Shown piece after piece: positions 9,755-17,609 of a stretch of DNA of 64,000 nt. Position 1 is the first letter of the stretch; each line of letters starts with the position of its first letter. Under the pieces are notes generated by a model that saw nothing but the letters and a program-made list of their open reading frames with translations, was not told where the DNA came from and made no database searches. The translations under genes were made by a program, and so were the position numbers. This DNA comes from Syntrophotalea acetylenivorans (lineage in GTDB: Bacteria > Desulfobacterota > Desulfuromonadia > Desulfuromonadales > Syntrophotaleaceae): positions 868,001 to 932,000 of the forward strand of contig NZ_CP015519.1 of assembly GCF_001887775.1 (NCBI RefSeq), given 5' to 3'.

Positions 9755-10918
9755 TTGAAAACCACCGGAAAATTCTCTGCCAATTGGACGACTGTCTATC
9801 GGGTGCTTATCCTGGCCGTATTTCTGCTCGCCCTGGCGAGGTACGGCCATGCGCATCTGCCCGAACCAAGCACTCGCCATGCCTATCCCTGGACGCCTGC
9901 GACCACACCTGCCGTGGCCGGTCCCGGACCATCACAACCGACCGAAACAATTTTCCCTCCGAACACCGACCTGGCTACTGGCACAGTCCGGGCCGCCCTG
10001 CCCGCACCGAATCAAGCTGCAGAGCAGAGGAACAAACCGGCCCTGCCGAACCGGATCAAATACCGGGCGGGCGAAGACCCCGAGTTCGCCCGCCAGAACG
10101 GCTGGCCGGTCAACGGTCCCGAGCCTCTGCCGGGCGCCATCCTACCCCATAAGCGTATCATCGCCTTTTACGGCAATCCCCTTTCCTGGCGGATGGGAAT
10201 CCTGGGCAAGGCTTCCAAAAAAAAGATGCTGAGTCGCCTGCGACGGGAAATGCATCAGTGGAAAGCGGCCGACCCCTCACGCCAGGTACAGCCTGCCCTG
10301 CACCTGATCGCGGTGACCGCCCAACCCACATCGGGCAAAACCGGAAAATACCGCATGATCATGCCGGATAAAGTCGTCAAGCAAGTTTATGCCTGGGCCA
10401 AGGAGGCCAACGCCCTGTTGTTCATCGACATCCAGACCGGCCATGATGACATCCGCGAGCTGTTGCCCCGCTTCGAGTGGATATTGAAAAACCCGGACGT
10501 CCACCTGGGAATCGATCCGGAGTTCCATCTGATCAAATCCGGTGCGGTGCCGGGGACCAAAATAGGGACTCTGGATGCAGCGGAAGTGAACTACGTCACC
10601 AGATATTTGGGGGAACTGGTGCAAAAGCACAACCTTCCCCCCAAGATACTGACCTTGCACCGATTCACCAGCAAGGGCATCACCAATGCCGACAAAATCG
10701 ACCTCAGTCCCGAAATCCAGATCGTCATGCATATGGACGGCTGGGGCAGCCCCTGGCTGAAGCGAGATACCTACAAAAGATACATCGTCGCCGATCCGGT
10801 CCAATATGCCGGGTTCAAACTCTTCCTCCACAACGACACCAAAAAAGGCGATCGATTGATGACGCCGGAGGAGGTTCTCAGACTGAACCCCAAGCCGCTC
10901 TATATTCAGTATCAATAG
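9755..10918 (+). CDS. exported or membrane-anchored hypothetical protein
   Basis: A 387-residue protein of unknown function. I chose the TTG at 9755 because AGGAG lies six bases before it; a TTG 33 bases upstream in frame has no such site. The N-terminus has a hydrophobic stretch (RVLILAVFLLALA) after a basic segment, which could be a signal peptide or anchor, followed by a Pro/Thr-rich linker of about 80 residues. The globular part begins near residue 120 and alternates strands and helices. LLFIDIQTGH, VHLGIDPEFH and IQIVMHMDGWG resemble successive strands of a TIM barrel with acidic residues at their ends, so a hydrolase-like fold is possible but unproven. The gene is followed at a distance by a terminator at 11071. 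Confidence 0.75.
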   Translation: MKTTGKFSANWTTVYRVLILAVFLLALARYGHAHLPEPSTRHAYPWTPATTPAVAGPGPSQPTETIFPPNTDLATGTVRAALPAPNQAAEQRNKPALPNRIKYRAGEDPEFARQNGWPVNGPEPLPGAILPHKRIIAFYGNPLSWRMGILGKASKKKMLSRLRREMHQWKAADPSRQVQPALHLIAVTAQPTSGKTGKYRMIMPDKVVKQVYAWAKEANALLFIDIQTGHDDIRELLPRFEWILKNPDVHLGIDPEFHLIKSGAVPGTKIGTLDAAEVNYVTRYLGELVQKHNLPPKILTLHRFTSKGITNADKIDLSPEIQIVMHMDGWGSPWLKRDTYKRYIVADPVQYAGFKLFLHNDTKKGDRLMTPEEVLRLNPKPLYIQYQ

Positions 10919-11070
10919 GCCGGGCAATTGGATTGACCGGGCTAGCCCATAAGCAAAAAGGTGTGGGAGGTTGCAGGGACGAAGCCAGGCACGTTGACAG
11001 TAGAGCCTGCAGCGTGCCATAGTACAGAGCATACGAGGTGCTACAACGAAGTAGCGCGACATGGCAATGC
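10919..11070 (+). other. structured leader candidate upstream of the ArsC-like gene
   Basis: The 150 bases after the secreted protein contain several short complementary blocks, such as GGCACG with CGTGCC and GTGCTAC with GTAGCG, and end in a strong intrinsic terminator about 60 bases before the next gene. This layout suits an attenuated leader or a small RNA. I cannot match it to a known riboswitch class. Confidence 0.3.
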
Positions 11071-11110
11071 AGCCCGCAGGGAGTTCTCCCCTGCGGGCTT
11101 TATTATTTTT
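11071..11110 (+). terminator. intrinsic terminator
   Basis: A GCCCGCAGGG arm and a CCCTGCGGGC arm enclose a short loop and are followed by TTTATTATTTTT. This is a textbook rho-independent terminator on the plus strand. It lies between the exported hypothetical gene and the ArsC-like gene. Confidence 0.9.
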
Positions 11111-11169
11111 AAACTCCGGGACCGCCACGGTCCCGGGCAGCCCCCGAATTAAGCGGGCAAGGAGGGATC

Positions 11170-11598
11170 ATGGCCAAAATCATTTTCTGGGAAAAACCAG
11201 GTTGCAAAGGGAACACGCGGCAGAAGGAGATTCTGCAGGCATCGGGACACGAACTCGAAGTGCGCGACCTGCTCACTGAAACCTGGAGCAAAGAAGACCT
11301 GGCGCTCTTTTTTGGCAACCGCCCGGTGGCCGAGTGGTTTAACATGACCAATCCCCGGGTGAAAGCTGGCACCATCGTGCCGTCTGAGATAAGCCCCGAG
11401 CAGGCTCTCAACATGATGGTGGTGGCCCCCCTGCTCATCGTCCGCCCCCTGATGCAGGTTGGCGAGAAACGGTTGGCCGGGTTCAATACCGACGAAGTGC
11501 ACAACTGGGTAGGCCTCAAGCTCGAAGAGGTCGGCGAGCGGGACCCGCAAAACTGCCCCTGCGTCACCGTACCGAATTGTGACGCGCAACAGCCATGA
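11170..11598 (+). CDS. nitrogenase-associated ArsC/Spx-like protein
   Basis: This 142-residue thioredoxin-fold protein begins with a short strand and the motif KPGCKGNTRQK, which places one redox-type cysteine at the ArsC/Spx active-site position. The sequence fits the 'nitrogenase-associated protein' branch of the ArsC family. The C-terminal tail adds three cysteines (NCPCVTVPNC). ArsC-type arsenate reduction is less likely because the usual Arg pattern is not obvious. No nif genes are visible nearby, so the role is unclear; a thiol-based regulator or chaperone is an alternative. Its TGA overlaps the ATG of a small downstream ORF. Confidence 0.8.
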   Translation: MAKIIFWEKPGCKGNTRQKEILQASGHELEVRDLLTETWSKEDLALFFGNRPVAEWFNMTNPRVKAGTIVPSEISPEQALNMMVVAPLLIVRPLMQVGEKRLAGFNTDEVHNWVGLKLEEVGERDPQNCPCVTVPNCDAQQP

Positions 11599-11804
11599 TG
11601 CCGAGCAGAATACAACGAACCCTGCACCAGGCCGGTCATGCGGTCGTGCAAACCCTCGTCAGCCGCGGCCGCTATCGGGTCAGTCACGTCGAACGGGACG
11701 GGCCCCACTCTCACCTCGACCAGGATTTTCAGTCCTTGCCCGGCTCCTCCAACCCCACAACCACCATCTGCTCCATCGCCCGCCGCGACTCAAGAGCCTC
11801 CTGA
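11595..11804 (+). CDS. possible small ORF overlapping the ArsC-like gene end
   Basis: This 69-residue ORF begins at an ATGA overlap with the preceding stop, which suggests translational coupling. Its N-terminal half contains HQAGHAVVQ, which resembles the HExxH-like start of FtsH-type peptidases, but the catalytic glutamate is replaced by glutamine and no second domain follows. The last 75 bases run antisense to the end of the siroheme reductase-like gene. It may be a real small gene, a remnant, or chance. Confidence is low. Confidence 0.25.
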   Translation: MMPSRIQRTLHQAGHAVVQTLVSRGRYRVSHVERDGPHSHLDQDFQSLPGSSNPTTTICSIARRDSRAS

Positions 11805-12544
11805 GCCAGATCGTCAAAGGGCACTTCAAGAGCCTGTTTCACCGCCGCCTTAAACACCTCGAATCCGACCCGCGGAATGGTCAAGGCGAGACGTTCGTTG
11901 GGCTCGGCCAGTTCGCGGTAGCAGCGCAATACCGCCGCCAGGTACTTGGGCACCTGCTCGGCCTCCACGGGACCGGCCAGCTCCTGGGAAACGAGCGGGG
12001 CGAAACCCATCTTGCCGCCGACAAAAATCTTCCAGCCCTTCATGGTCGCATGCAAACCAAACTCGGCCAGGCGGGTATTGGCGCAGCAGTTGGTACAGCC
12101 CGATAGAGCGATCTTGAATTTCTGCGGCATGGGCAGAGCGCGGAAGGTCTCTTCCAGCTCAGTAACCAGGTTGAATGTGCGCTGCAGGCCGAAGGGCGAG
12201 AAATCTGCGCCGGGGCAGCACTTGACGTGAAACACGTCGCGACCGACGCTGCGGAGTTGAAAACCTGCGTCGAGCACCGCCTGCCGGGCCTGATAGTAGT
12301 CCTGCTGCTTGATGCCGAGCAGGACAAAGCTCTGCCCGGTGGAGAGATGACCGAGCTCGGCGTAGCGTTCGACGATGTCGGCCAGGATGCGCAACTGATC
12401 GGCGCTAAAACAGGCGGTGGAAACACTGACCGAAAGAGCAAAACGGCCGTCGCGCTGTTTACCGAGGCAGCGGGAACCGGCCTCCTTTTTGCGCTCCACG
12501 GTGGCCTTGCGCAAATCGATGTCGAGTTTGGCGGAGGTGTCCAT
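11729..12544 (-). CDS. nitrite/sulfite reductase-like siroheme/4Fe-4S domain protein
   Basis: A 271-residue protein of the short nitrite/sulfite reductase type: a ferredoxin-like half (residues about 30-100) followed by the siroheme/4Fe-4S half. The usual ligand pattern is C-x5-C ... C-x3-C. Here the second motif is intact (SGCTNCC, Cys150 and Cys154). In the first motif, CPGADFS, the second cysteine is replaced by Ser116, with an extra Cys at 109 next to Cys110. The protein could use a shifted or serine ligand, or the cluster may be altered. Substrate is unknown; dissimilatory or assimilatory reduction cannot be told apart from one small subunit. There is no redox partner next to it. Confidence 0.8.
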   Translation of the reverse strand: MDTSAKLDIDLRKATVERKKEAGSRCLGKQRDGRFALSVSVSTACFSADQLRILADIVERYAELGHLSTGQSFVLLGIKQQDYYQARQAVLDAGFQLRSVGRDVFHVKCCPGADFSPFGLQRTFNLVTELEETFRALPMPQKFKIALSGCTNCCANTRLAEFGLHATMKGWKIFVGGKMGFAPLVSQELAGPVEAEQVPKYLAAVLRCYRELAEPNERLALTIPRVGFEVFKAAVKQALEVPFDDLAQEALESRRAMEQMVVVGLEEPGKD

Positions 12545-12630
12545 TCTTTATGTGATCCTTTCAGGGGAAAAGCGGCAAATCTGAACCAGGCAGATATAGC
12601 AGATTTTGGTTTTAGAAGCCACAGCTCGAA

Positions 12631-12776
12631 CCTAAACCAAAACCTTTTTCTCACGCGAAGCCGCAAAGAAACCACGAAGGTCAAAACCAGTCTCTTGGGG
12701 GTTACCTTTGCGCCTTTGCGTCTTAAGTAAGCGACAGCGAACGAGCGTGAGGCCGGTTTACAGAAGTTAAGGCCCT
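12631..12776. repeat. long direct repeat, copy 1 (left of the GxxExxY gene)
   Basis: About 146 bases with the landmarks CTCACGCGAAGCCGCAAAG, CAGTCTCT, CTTTGCG, CTTAAGT, GAACGAGCGTGAGG and GAAGTTAAGGCCCT. The same landmarks in the same order and orientation occur at 13231-13367. Each unit is also partly self-complementary, with CGCAAAG against CTTTGCG. Confidence 0.85.
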
Positions 12777-12793
12777 TTAGGGTAAGGCCTCCT

Positions 12794-13174
12794 TTAAACC
12801 CCATTTGCTACCCGAAAGATTCCATCTTTGATCAAACTGGCGCCAAAGTTGACCAGCAATCCAAGGCGCTTATCGGCCAATCTCAGATAGGTTAACAATT
12901 GCTTCTTATGCACCGGTGCAACCGTTTCAACCGATTTCAACTCTACAATCAACGCGTCTTCTACGACCAGGTCGGCCCTGAACCCTTCATCGAATCGTAG
13001 TCCTTCATAAACGATGGGAATGGCCTGTTGCCTTGATACTTCCAGTCCTCTTCTCTGTAACTCATGAAGAAGAATCGCCTCGTAGACAGACTCCAGCAGT
13101 CCGGGTCCAAGCCGACAGTGAACTTGATAAGCTGTATCGACCACCTGCTTGGCCAGCGTGTTAATCCGTTCCAT
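12794..13174 (-). CDS. GxxExxY family protein (PD-(D/E)XK-like)
   Basis: A 126-residue protein of the GxxExxY family, named for the motif seen here as GLLESVY near residue 26. Later segments FRADLVVED and LIVELKSV give the Asp, Glu and Lys of a PD-(D/E)XK-like active site, so nuclease activity is a family-level expectation, not shown. The start was placed at the ATG at 13174, which has AAGGAAGG directly upstream, instead of an upstream TTG. The gene sits alone, bracketed by two 140-bp direct repeats, an arrangement that suggests it moved or was duplicated with them. Confidence 0.85.
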   Translation of the reverse strand: MERINTLAKQVVDTAYQVHCRLGPGLLESVYEAILLHELQRRGLEVSRQQAIPIVYEGLRFDEGFRADLVVEDALIVELKSVETVAPVHKKQLLTYLRLADKRLGLLVNFGASLIKDGIFRVANGV

Positions 13175-13230
13175 ATGCCTTCCTTTTTTAGACAAAGATA
13201 CATTCGACAGAAATGCTTAGCTAATCCTAA

Positions 13231-13367
13231 CCTAAAACCTATGTCTCACGCAAAGCCGCAAAGGCGCCAAGAAGTTCAGAACCAGTCTCTAGATTTTTCT
13301 TTGCGACTTTGCGGCTTAAGTGAGCAAAGTGAACGAGCGTGAGGCGGTTTAAAGAAGTTAAGGCCCT
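13231..13367. repeat. long direct repeat, copy 2 (right of the GxxExxY gene)
   Basis: Second copy of the unit at 12631-12776. The internal fold-back is better here: CTCACGCAAAGCCGCAAAG is largely complementary to CTTTGCGGCTTAAGTGAG. The orientation is the same as copy 1. Confidence 0.85.
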
Positions 13368-13838
13368 GACTTTAATGTTTCCTTGGCTCTTTGAGTGCAT
13401 ATAGGAACGAGCTTAAGGCTGATTTTAAAAGCAAAGCCGAACCCGTTCTTCGGATTCGGCTCATTTCATCAGCCTCCGATGATGCCGGCCCGGCTAGCCA
13501 GTGGAGGTTCGTTCTGTTACATCCACCTTAGCCCTCTCAAGATCCCTTCAGGCGACCCGCTCAACGATGCGGGCAAGCTCACCGGAACCTTTGTCGGGCA
13601 CCTTCTGTCCGCGTTGACGAACGCCATGTGCCGGTAGCGACATCCCAGAGGCTGAACCGTTCTTTGCCTCACCTATATTGTAACATTTTCGATAGTTTGG
13701 GGGTACACCCCGCCAGGCCAAACGGCCCCTGCTCTATATTTCAGTACCTCAAAATCTCATTTCTTCCATATTTGTTCCCCATTTGATTGCTAATCCTTTT
13801 CCTGTATATCTACCCACTCATAAGCAAGGAGATAACCG
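13368..13838. other. intergenic, hairpin-rich, not identified
   Basis: About 470 bases without a credible gene. An inner hairpin AGCCGAA/TTCGGCT is nested inside an outer GGCTGA/TCAGCC pair at 13411-13469. A second hairpin, CCCGC/GCGGG, lies near 13557-13574. No known riboswitch consensus was recognised on either strand. Confidence 0.45.
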
Positions 13839-14162
13839 ACGCACAAAACCAAACTATGGCTATTCGTAGGCCTTTTCCTGCTGAGCGTTACGATCGGAGT
13901 CACGACAGTAGCCACCACCACCCTGGCCGCATCCTGGGACGATGAGCTGTCCTCCATGATGGACGATCAGGATCGACCGATGAGACCGCCGAAGGGAGGC
14001 GGATTTGAAAAGGACGATGCCGATGGCGACGGACAGGTGACAAAGGAGGAGTTCAGCGGACCGAGCGAACATTTCGAGCAGCTCGACCGCAACGGTGACG
14101 GCGTCCTCAGCCGCGATGAAGCCAAACCGCCTCAAGGCAAGGGACAGCGTCCGTCTCGCTGA
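13839..14162 (+). CDS. exported EF-hand protein, apparent ACG start
   Basis: The frame of two clear EF-hand loops (DADGDGQVTKEE and DRNGDGVLSRDE) stays open upstream through a typical signal peptide (KLWLFVGLFLLSVTIG, then small residues to LAAS) and stops at a TAA at 13833. No ATG, GTG or TTG lies in that stretch before the mature part. AAGGAG at 13826-13831 sits exactly seven bases before an ACG codon at 13839, so translation probably starts there, or an ATG has mutated or been misread as ACG. The product would be about 107 residues, exported and calcium-binding. The first in-frame ATG, at 13956, would remove the signal peptide and has no ribosome site. Confidence 0.7.
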   Translation, partial: THKTKLWLFVGLFLLSVTIGVTTVATTTLAASWDDELSSMMDDQDRPMRPPKGGGFEKDDADGDGQVTKEEFSGPSEHFEQLDRNGDGVLSRDEAKPPQGKGQRPSR

Positions 14163-14320
14163 CCTTATCGTCTGTTACATGACGTTACAAACAGCTACCG
14201 AACCCCTATAAATATGGTTGGTAAATGAGGCGATAGGAGAAAAGACACCTTTGACGCCGGTCTTTCCTTTAAAGAGAAGGACGGCCCCCCTTTCCGCCCA
14301 ACAGAACCAGGAGGTTTCTC

Positions 14321-14893
14321 ATGTCCATCAGCGGAATTGGCTCAAGTAGTCTCTACCAGAGCCAGATCTCTGCCATGCGCAGAGGTCCAAGCCCGGAAGA
14401 AATGTTCAACCAGCTTGACGAGGACAGTAGCAGCGGCCTCAGCCAGACGGAATTTTCCACCCTGGCGGACAAGATCGCCGAAGCCACCGGCCAGGAGATC
14501 GACGTCGAAGAGCTTTTCGCTACCTACGATGCCGACGGCGACGGCGAACTCAGCCAGTCTGAGACGGACGAGGTCATGGAAGCCAACCGGGCTAAGGGTC
14601 CGCCACCGGAAATGATGGCCGCCATGCAACCCCCGCCTCCCGAATTTTCTTTGTTGTTCAGCGACAGCGACGCCGATGAGAGCGGCAGCCTCGACAGCAG
14701 CGAATTGGAAGGTCTGGCGGAGATGATCAGCGGCACTACCGGCAGTACCATCGACGTGGATGAGTTGCTGGCCTCCTTCGATGAGGACGAGGACGGCCTG
14801 CTCAGCGAAGAGGAGACGGTTGCTGCCCTGGAGGCCCGCCTCCGCCGCCTAACGAAACGGCGTCCAGCTCCTTCGGTATCGAGAACTACCTGA
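14321..14893 (+). CDS. EF-hand protein with probable C-terminal frameshift
   Basis: A protein with four EF-hand-like loops (DEDSSSGLSQTE, DADGDGELSQSE, DADESGSLDSSE, DEDEDGLLSEEE) and no signal peptide. It starts at an ATG preceded by AGGAGG. The frame as written ends at 14893 in a basic, unlikely tail. Shifting by one base near 14838 continues into GPPPPPNETASSS and then GIENYLKMAAL with a stop at 14989-14991, a far more plausible ending. One missing G in the GGAGGCCC stretch would explain this. It is either a real mutation or a sequence error. A strong terminator follows at 15014. Function is likely calcium binding or sensing. Confidence 0.8.
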   Translation: MSISGIGSSSLYQSQISAMRRGPSPEEMFNQLDEDSSSGLSQTEFSTLADKIAEATGQEIDVEELFATYDADGDGELSQSETDEVMEANRAKGPPPEMMAAMQPPPPEFSLLFSDSDADESGSLDSSELEGLAEMISGTTGSTIDVDELLASFDEDEDGLLSEEETVAALEARLRRLTKRRPAPSVSRTT

Positions 14894-15013
14894 AGATGGC
14901 CGCCCTGGAGAACAATGAGTCCAGCCTGTCGGCGTTGTTGAGCGGTACAAGCGGGTATGAAGAGCTGTTCTCCGTCGATACCAGCGCCTGAGCGAGGGGT
15001 TGAGCTCACTGAC

Positions 15014-15055
15014 AGAAGAGCCGAACCATAATGCCGGTTCGGCTCTTCTGTTTTC
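15014..15055 (+). terminator. strong intrinsic terminator
   Basis: A perfect 15-bp inverted repeat (CAGAAGAGCCGAACC with its complement) and an 8-base loop are followed by TTTT. It closes the EF-hand gene, and its position just after the alternative stop at 14991 supports the longer, frameshift-corrected gene. Confidence 0.9.
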
Positions 15056-15119
15056 CCGGGCAACGGTTTCGCGGTTTACCGAAAGGATCGCGTTTCCGCT
15101 GGGAAGCTGTCCCTTCCCC

Positions 15120-17609
15120 TCACAAGAACCAACGGCGACCCAGGCGAACCATCTCTTCGATCTCCTGCGCCGAGACGGCCGGGCTGAAGTAATAGCCCTG
15201 CCCATAGCGGCATCCAACCTCCCTCAGAAATTGCCATTGCTCCACAGTTTCGATGCCTTCGGCCTGAGCATCGATGCCGAGGTTTTGAGACAATTGGACG
15301 ATGGCTTTAACCAAGCTCTCGTTGTCATAAGCACCAGGGGCCCCGTCGACAAAAGACTTGTCAACTTTCAGCTTGCCGATAGGCAGATGCTTCAGCCGTA
15401 GCAGCGAGGAATAACCAGTGCCGAAATCGTCGAGCGCGAAGTTGAAGCCCTTCTCGTGGAGGGTCTTCAGCATCGACTCCATTCGCAGAGGTTCCTTCAT
15501 CACGGAACTCTCGGTAATTTCCAGCTCTAGACTTCCCGATTGGATATTTTGCTCCTTAGTAACTTTCTGAATAAGGGTAACGATATCGCCATGCCAAAGC
15601 TGTCTTGCTGAAATATTGATGGATATGGTGGGCAGCGAGACACCCGCTTCGCCCCATTTGCTAATCTGTCTGCAGGCCTCTTTCACGATCCAATTCCCGA
15701 TAGGCAGGATCAATCCGATTTCCTCGGCAAGAGGGATAAACTCGCCGGGGGAAACAAGCTCCTGGCCGGTCTGCCAACGAATCAGAGCCTCAGCCCCGAC
15801 AATACGCCCGGTCAACAGGTCCACGACCGGTTGATAGAAGAGTACGAATTCGTCTTTTTCAACAGCTTTGTTGAGACGTGTTGCCAGTTCCATGCGCTTT
15901 TTTTGGTCGCGGGCGAACTCAGACGAATAGAACTGGATGTGACCACCTCCCAGATCCTTGGCACGGTGCAAGGCACTATCGGCATGCTGAACAAGCGAAT
16001 CGGCATTCTCCTCATCATCCGGGTAAAGGCTGATGCCGATGCTGGAGCTTACGTAAGTTTCATATTCGGCGATCTTGAAAGGCTCTCCGAGTTTCTTGCT
16101 GATGCGCTGCGCAAGCCACGATGCCCTTGATACAAATTCGTCGCCTGAGCTGCCAGCATCGCCTTCGCCGTAATGTGCCATAAAAATGACAAACTCGTCG
16201 CCGCCAGGGCGAGCAACGAAATCGTTTTTGCGCACCGTTTCTAACAGCCGATCAGCGACCGCGCACAGGAGCTGATCGCCAACCCCCTGCCCCAAAGTGT
16301 CGTTCACCAGCTTGAAACTATCAAGACCGATGAACAGGACAGCCAGCTTTCCATCGTCTCTTTGAGCCTGGGCGAGGGCGCTTTCCAGAGTCTGCATAAG
16401 CATCGCCCGGTTGGGTAGATCGGTCAAGGTGTCGTGAAAGGCCAGGTGACTGATCTTTTCCTGGGACCAGACCATCTGACTGTGCGTTTCGTGCAATCGT
16501 CGCAACATTCGGTTGTAGGAATTGGCCAACAGACCGACTTCGTCTCTGGAGGGCCAATGGATCTGCTGGCTCAGGTCCTCACTGACGGAGACCCGGGAGA
16601 TATTTTGGTTTAACAGCAGCACTGGCTTCACCACATTTTTCGAAACATACCACAGCAACAAAACGCTGCCACCGCACACCCCCAGCAGAACCATCAAAAA
16701 GCCCCAAGCCAGTTTCCTCAAGTCGGCGTAATAAATTTCATTCGGTTGCATCGCCAGAACCGTCCAGCCCAGACTCTCTATTGGCCACCGGGCAATGAAA
16801 CAATCCTTGCCGAATAACCGGTGTTGAGCAAGAGATCCATTATTCACCTCCACCAACGTTGCTAGTTCCTCGCTCAACCCGGGCGAACTTGAGATATGGT
16901 TGGAAAACAAAAGGTTCCCCAAATTATCGAGCACCACAAGGGTCGAATCCCCAGTGTCGACCGAGGCCAGAATCACATTCGCCAAACGCTTCGGGGAAAC
17001 GCCTACAACTACCGCACCAAGGGTTTCATCAAAAAAATCGATATGCCGATAGGCGAGTTCTATCTCCGGCTGATTGTCGAAAGTGTCGCTGGTGGACACG
17101 GCGACCTGCAGTTGATTCGATTCGAGGCCGTTCGCTGGAAACAGGATGCCACTGCGTCTACCAGGCTGGATATCTATGAAATGGCCATCGGATAGATGTA
17201 ATATTCCAGCACCTTGCCCATCGTAAAAGGAAACCCACTGGAACTTCTCCACATATTGATGCAAATGTCGCTTAAGGGCTTGCAAATTATAGGAACTCTT
17301 GTATTTCAGGACCGCATCGTTTTCGACCATATTCTTCACCAGGAGCCCCAATCCTTCGACCTCCTTTTCGATAACGCCCGTCACAGTCTGTGCCAGAGAC
17401 TGGAGAGCGACCGGCTTCTCCTCCCTAAGATGCCTCCAAACCACCCAATATACACCGCAGCCAAGGAGAGCTATCAACAGCAGGACATGGATCAGGTAAG
17501 CCGCCAGCACTTTCCTGCCCAAGGTCCAGAAAGACATGGTTATCTCGAAACCTTCGGCCTGAGTTCTGCTTCCAGGCGGATTGGCGGTCTGCTCGCTCCG
17601 GTTCACCAT
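15120..17609 (-). CDS. membrane GGDEF/EAL c-di-GMP protein, cyclase half probably impaired
   Basis: An 829-residue protein: an N-terminal membrane segment, an extracytoplasmic sensor region of about 270 residues (Cache-like), a second membrane helix near 310-330, a HAMP-like linker, then GGDEF and EAL domains. The EAL domain keeps its key motifs (GAEALIRW, LEITESS, DDFGTGYSS, KVDKSFV), so phosphodiesterase activity is expected. The GGDEF motif itself is intact, but the first metal-binding Asp of the usual F-x-D-x-D motif is Gly (LFIGLDSFK, about residue 427), so cyclase activity is doubtful. The ATG overlaps the stop of the PstS-like gene (ATGGTGA), implying coupled translation and perhaps a phosphate or anion signal. 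Confidence 0.92.
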   Translation of the reverse strand: MVNRSEQTANPPGSRTQAEGFEITMSFWTLGRKVLAAYLIHVLLLIALLGCGVYWVVWRHLREEKPVALQSLAQTVTGVIEKEVEGLGLLVKNMVENDAVLKYKSSYNLQALKRHLHQYVEKFQWVSFYDGQGAGILHLSDGHFIDIQPGRRSGILFPANGLESNQLQVAVSTSDTFDNQPEIELAYRHIDFFDETLGAVVVGVSPKRLANVILASVDTGDSTLVVLDNLGNLLFSNHISSSPGLSEELATLVEVNNGSLAQHRLFGKDCFIARWPIESLGWTVLAMQPNEIYYADLRKLAWGFLMVLLGVCGGSVLLLWYVSKNVVKPVLLLNQNISRVSVSEDLSQQIHWPSRDEVGLLANSYNRMLRRLHETHSQMVWSQEKISHLAFHDTLTDLPNRAMLMQTLESALAQAQRDDGKLAVLFIGLDSFKLVNDTLGQGVGDQLLCAVADRLLETVRKNDFVARPGGDEFVIFMAHYGEGDAGSSGDEFVSRASWLAQRISKKLGEPFKIAEYETYVSSSIGISLYPDDEENADSLVQHADSALHRAKDLGGGHIQFYSSEFARDQKKRMELATRLNKAVEKDEFVLFYQPVVDLLTGRIVGAEALIRWQTGQELVSPGEFIPLAEEIGLILPIGNWIVKEACRQISKWGEAGVSLPTISINISARQLWHGDIVTLIQKVTKEQNIQSGSLELEITESSVMKEPLRMESMLKTLHEKGFNFALDDFGTGYSSLLRLKHLPIGKLKVDKSFVDGAPGAYDNESLVKAIVQLSQNLGIDAQAEGIETVEQWQFLREVGCRYGQGYYFSPAVSAQEIEEMVRLGRRWFL

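Noticed and set aside
13395-13637. 80-codon plus-strand frame
   Set aside because: It covers hairpin-forming DNA and looks like chance; no start signal.
13440-13700. Riboswitch in the hairpin-rich gap
   Set aside because: No consensus blocks of cobalamin, glycine, TPP or GEMM classes could be aligned on either strand.
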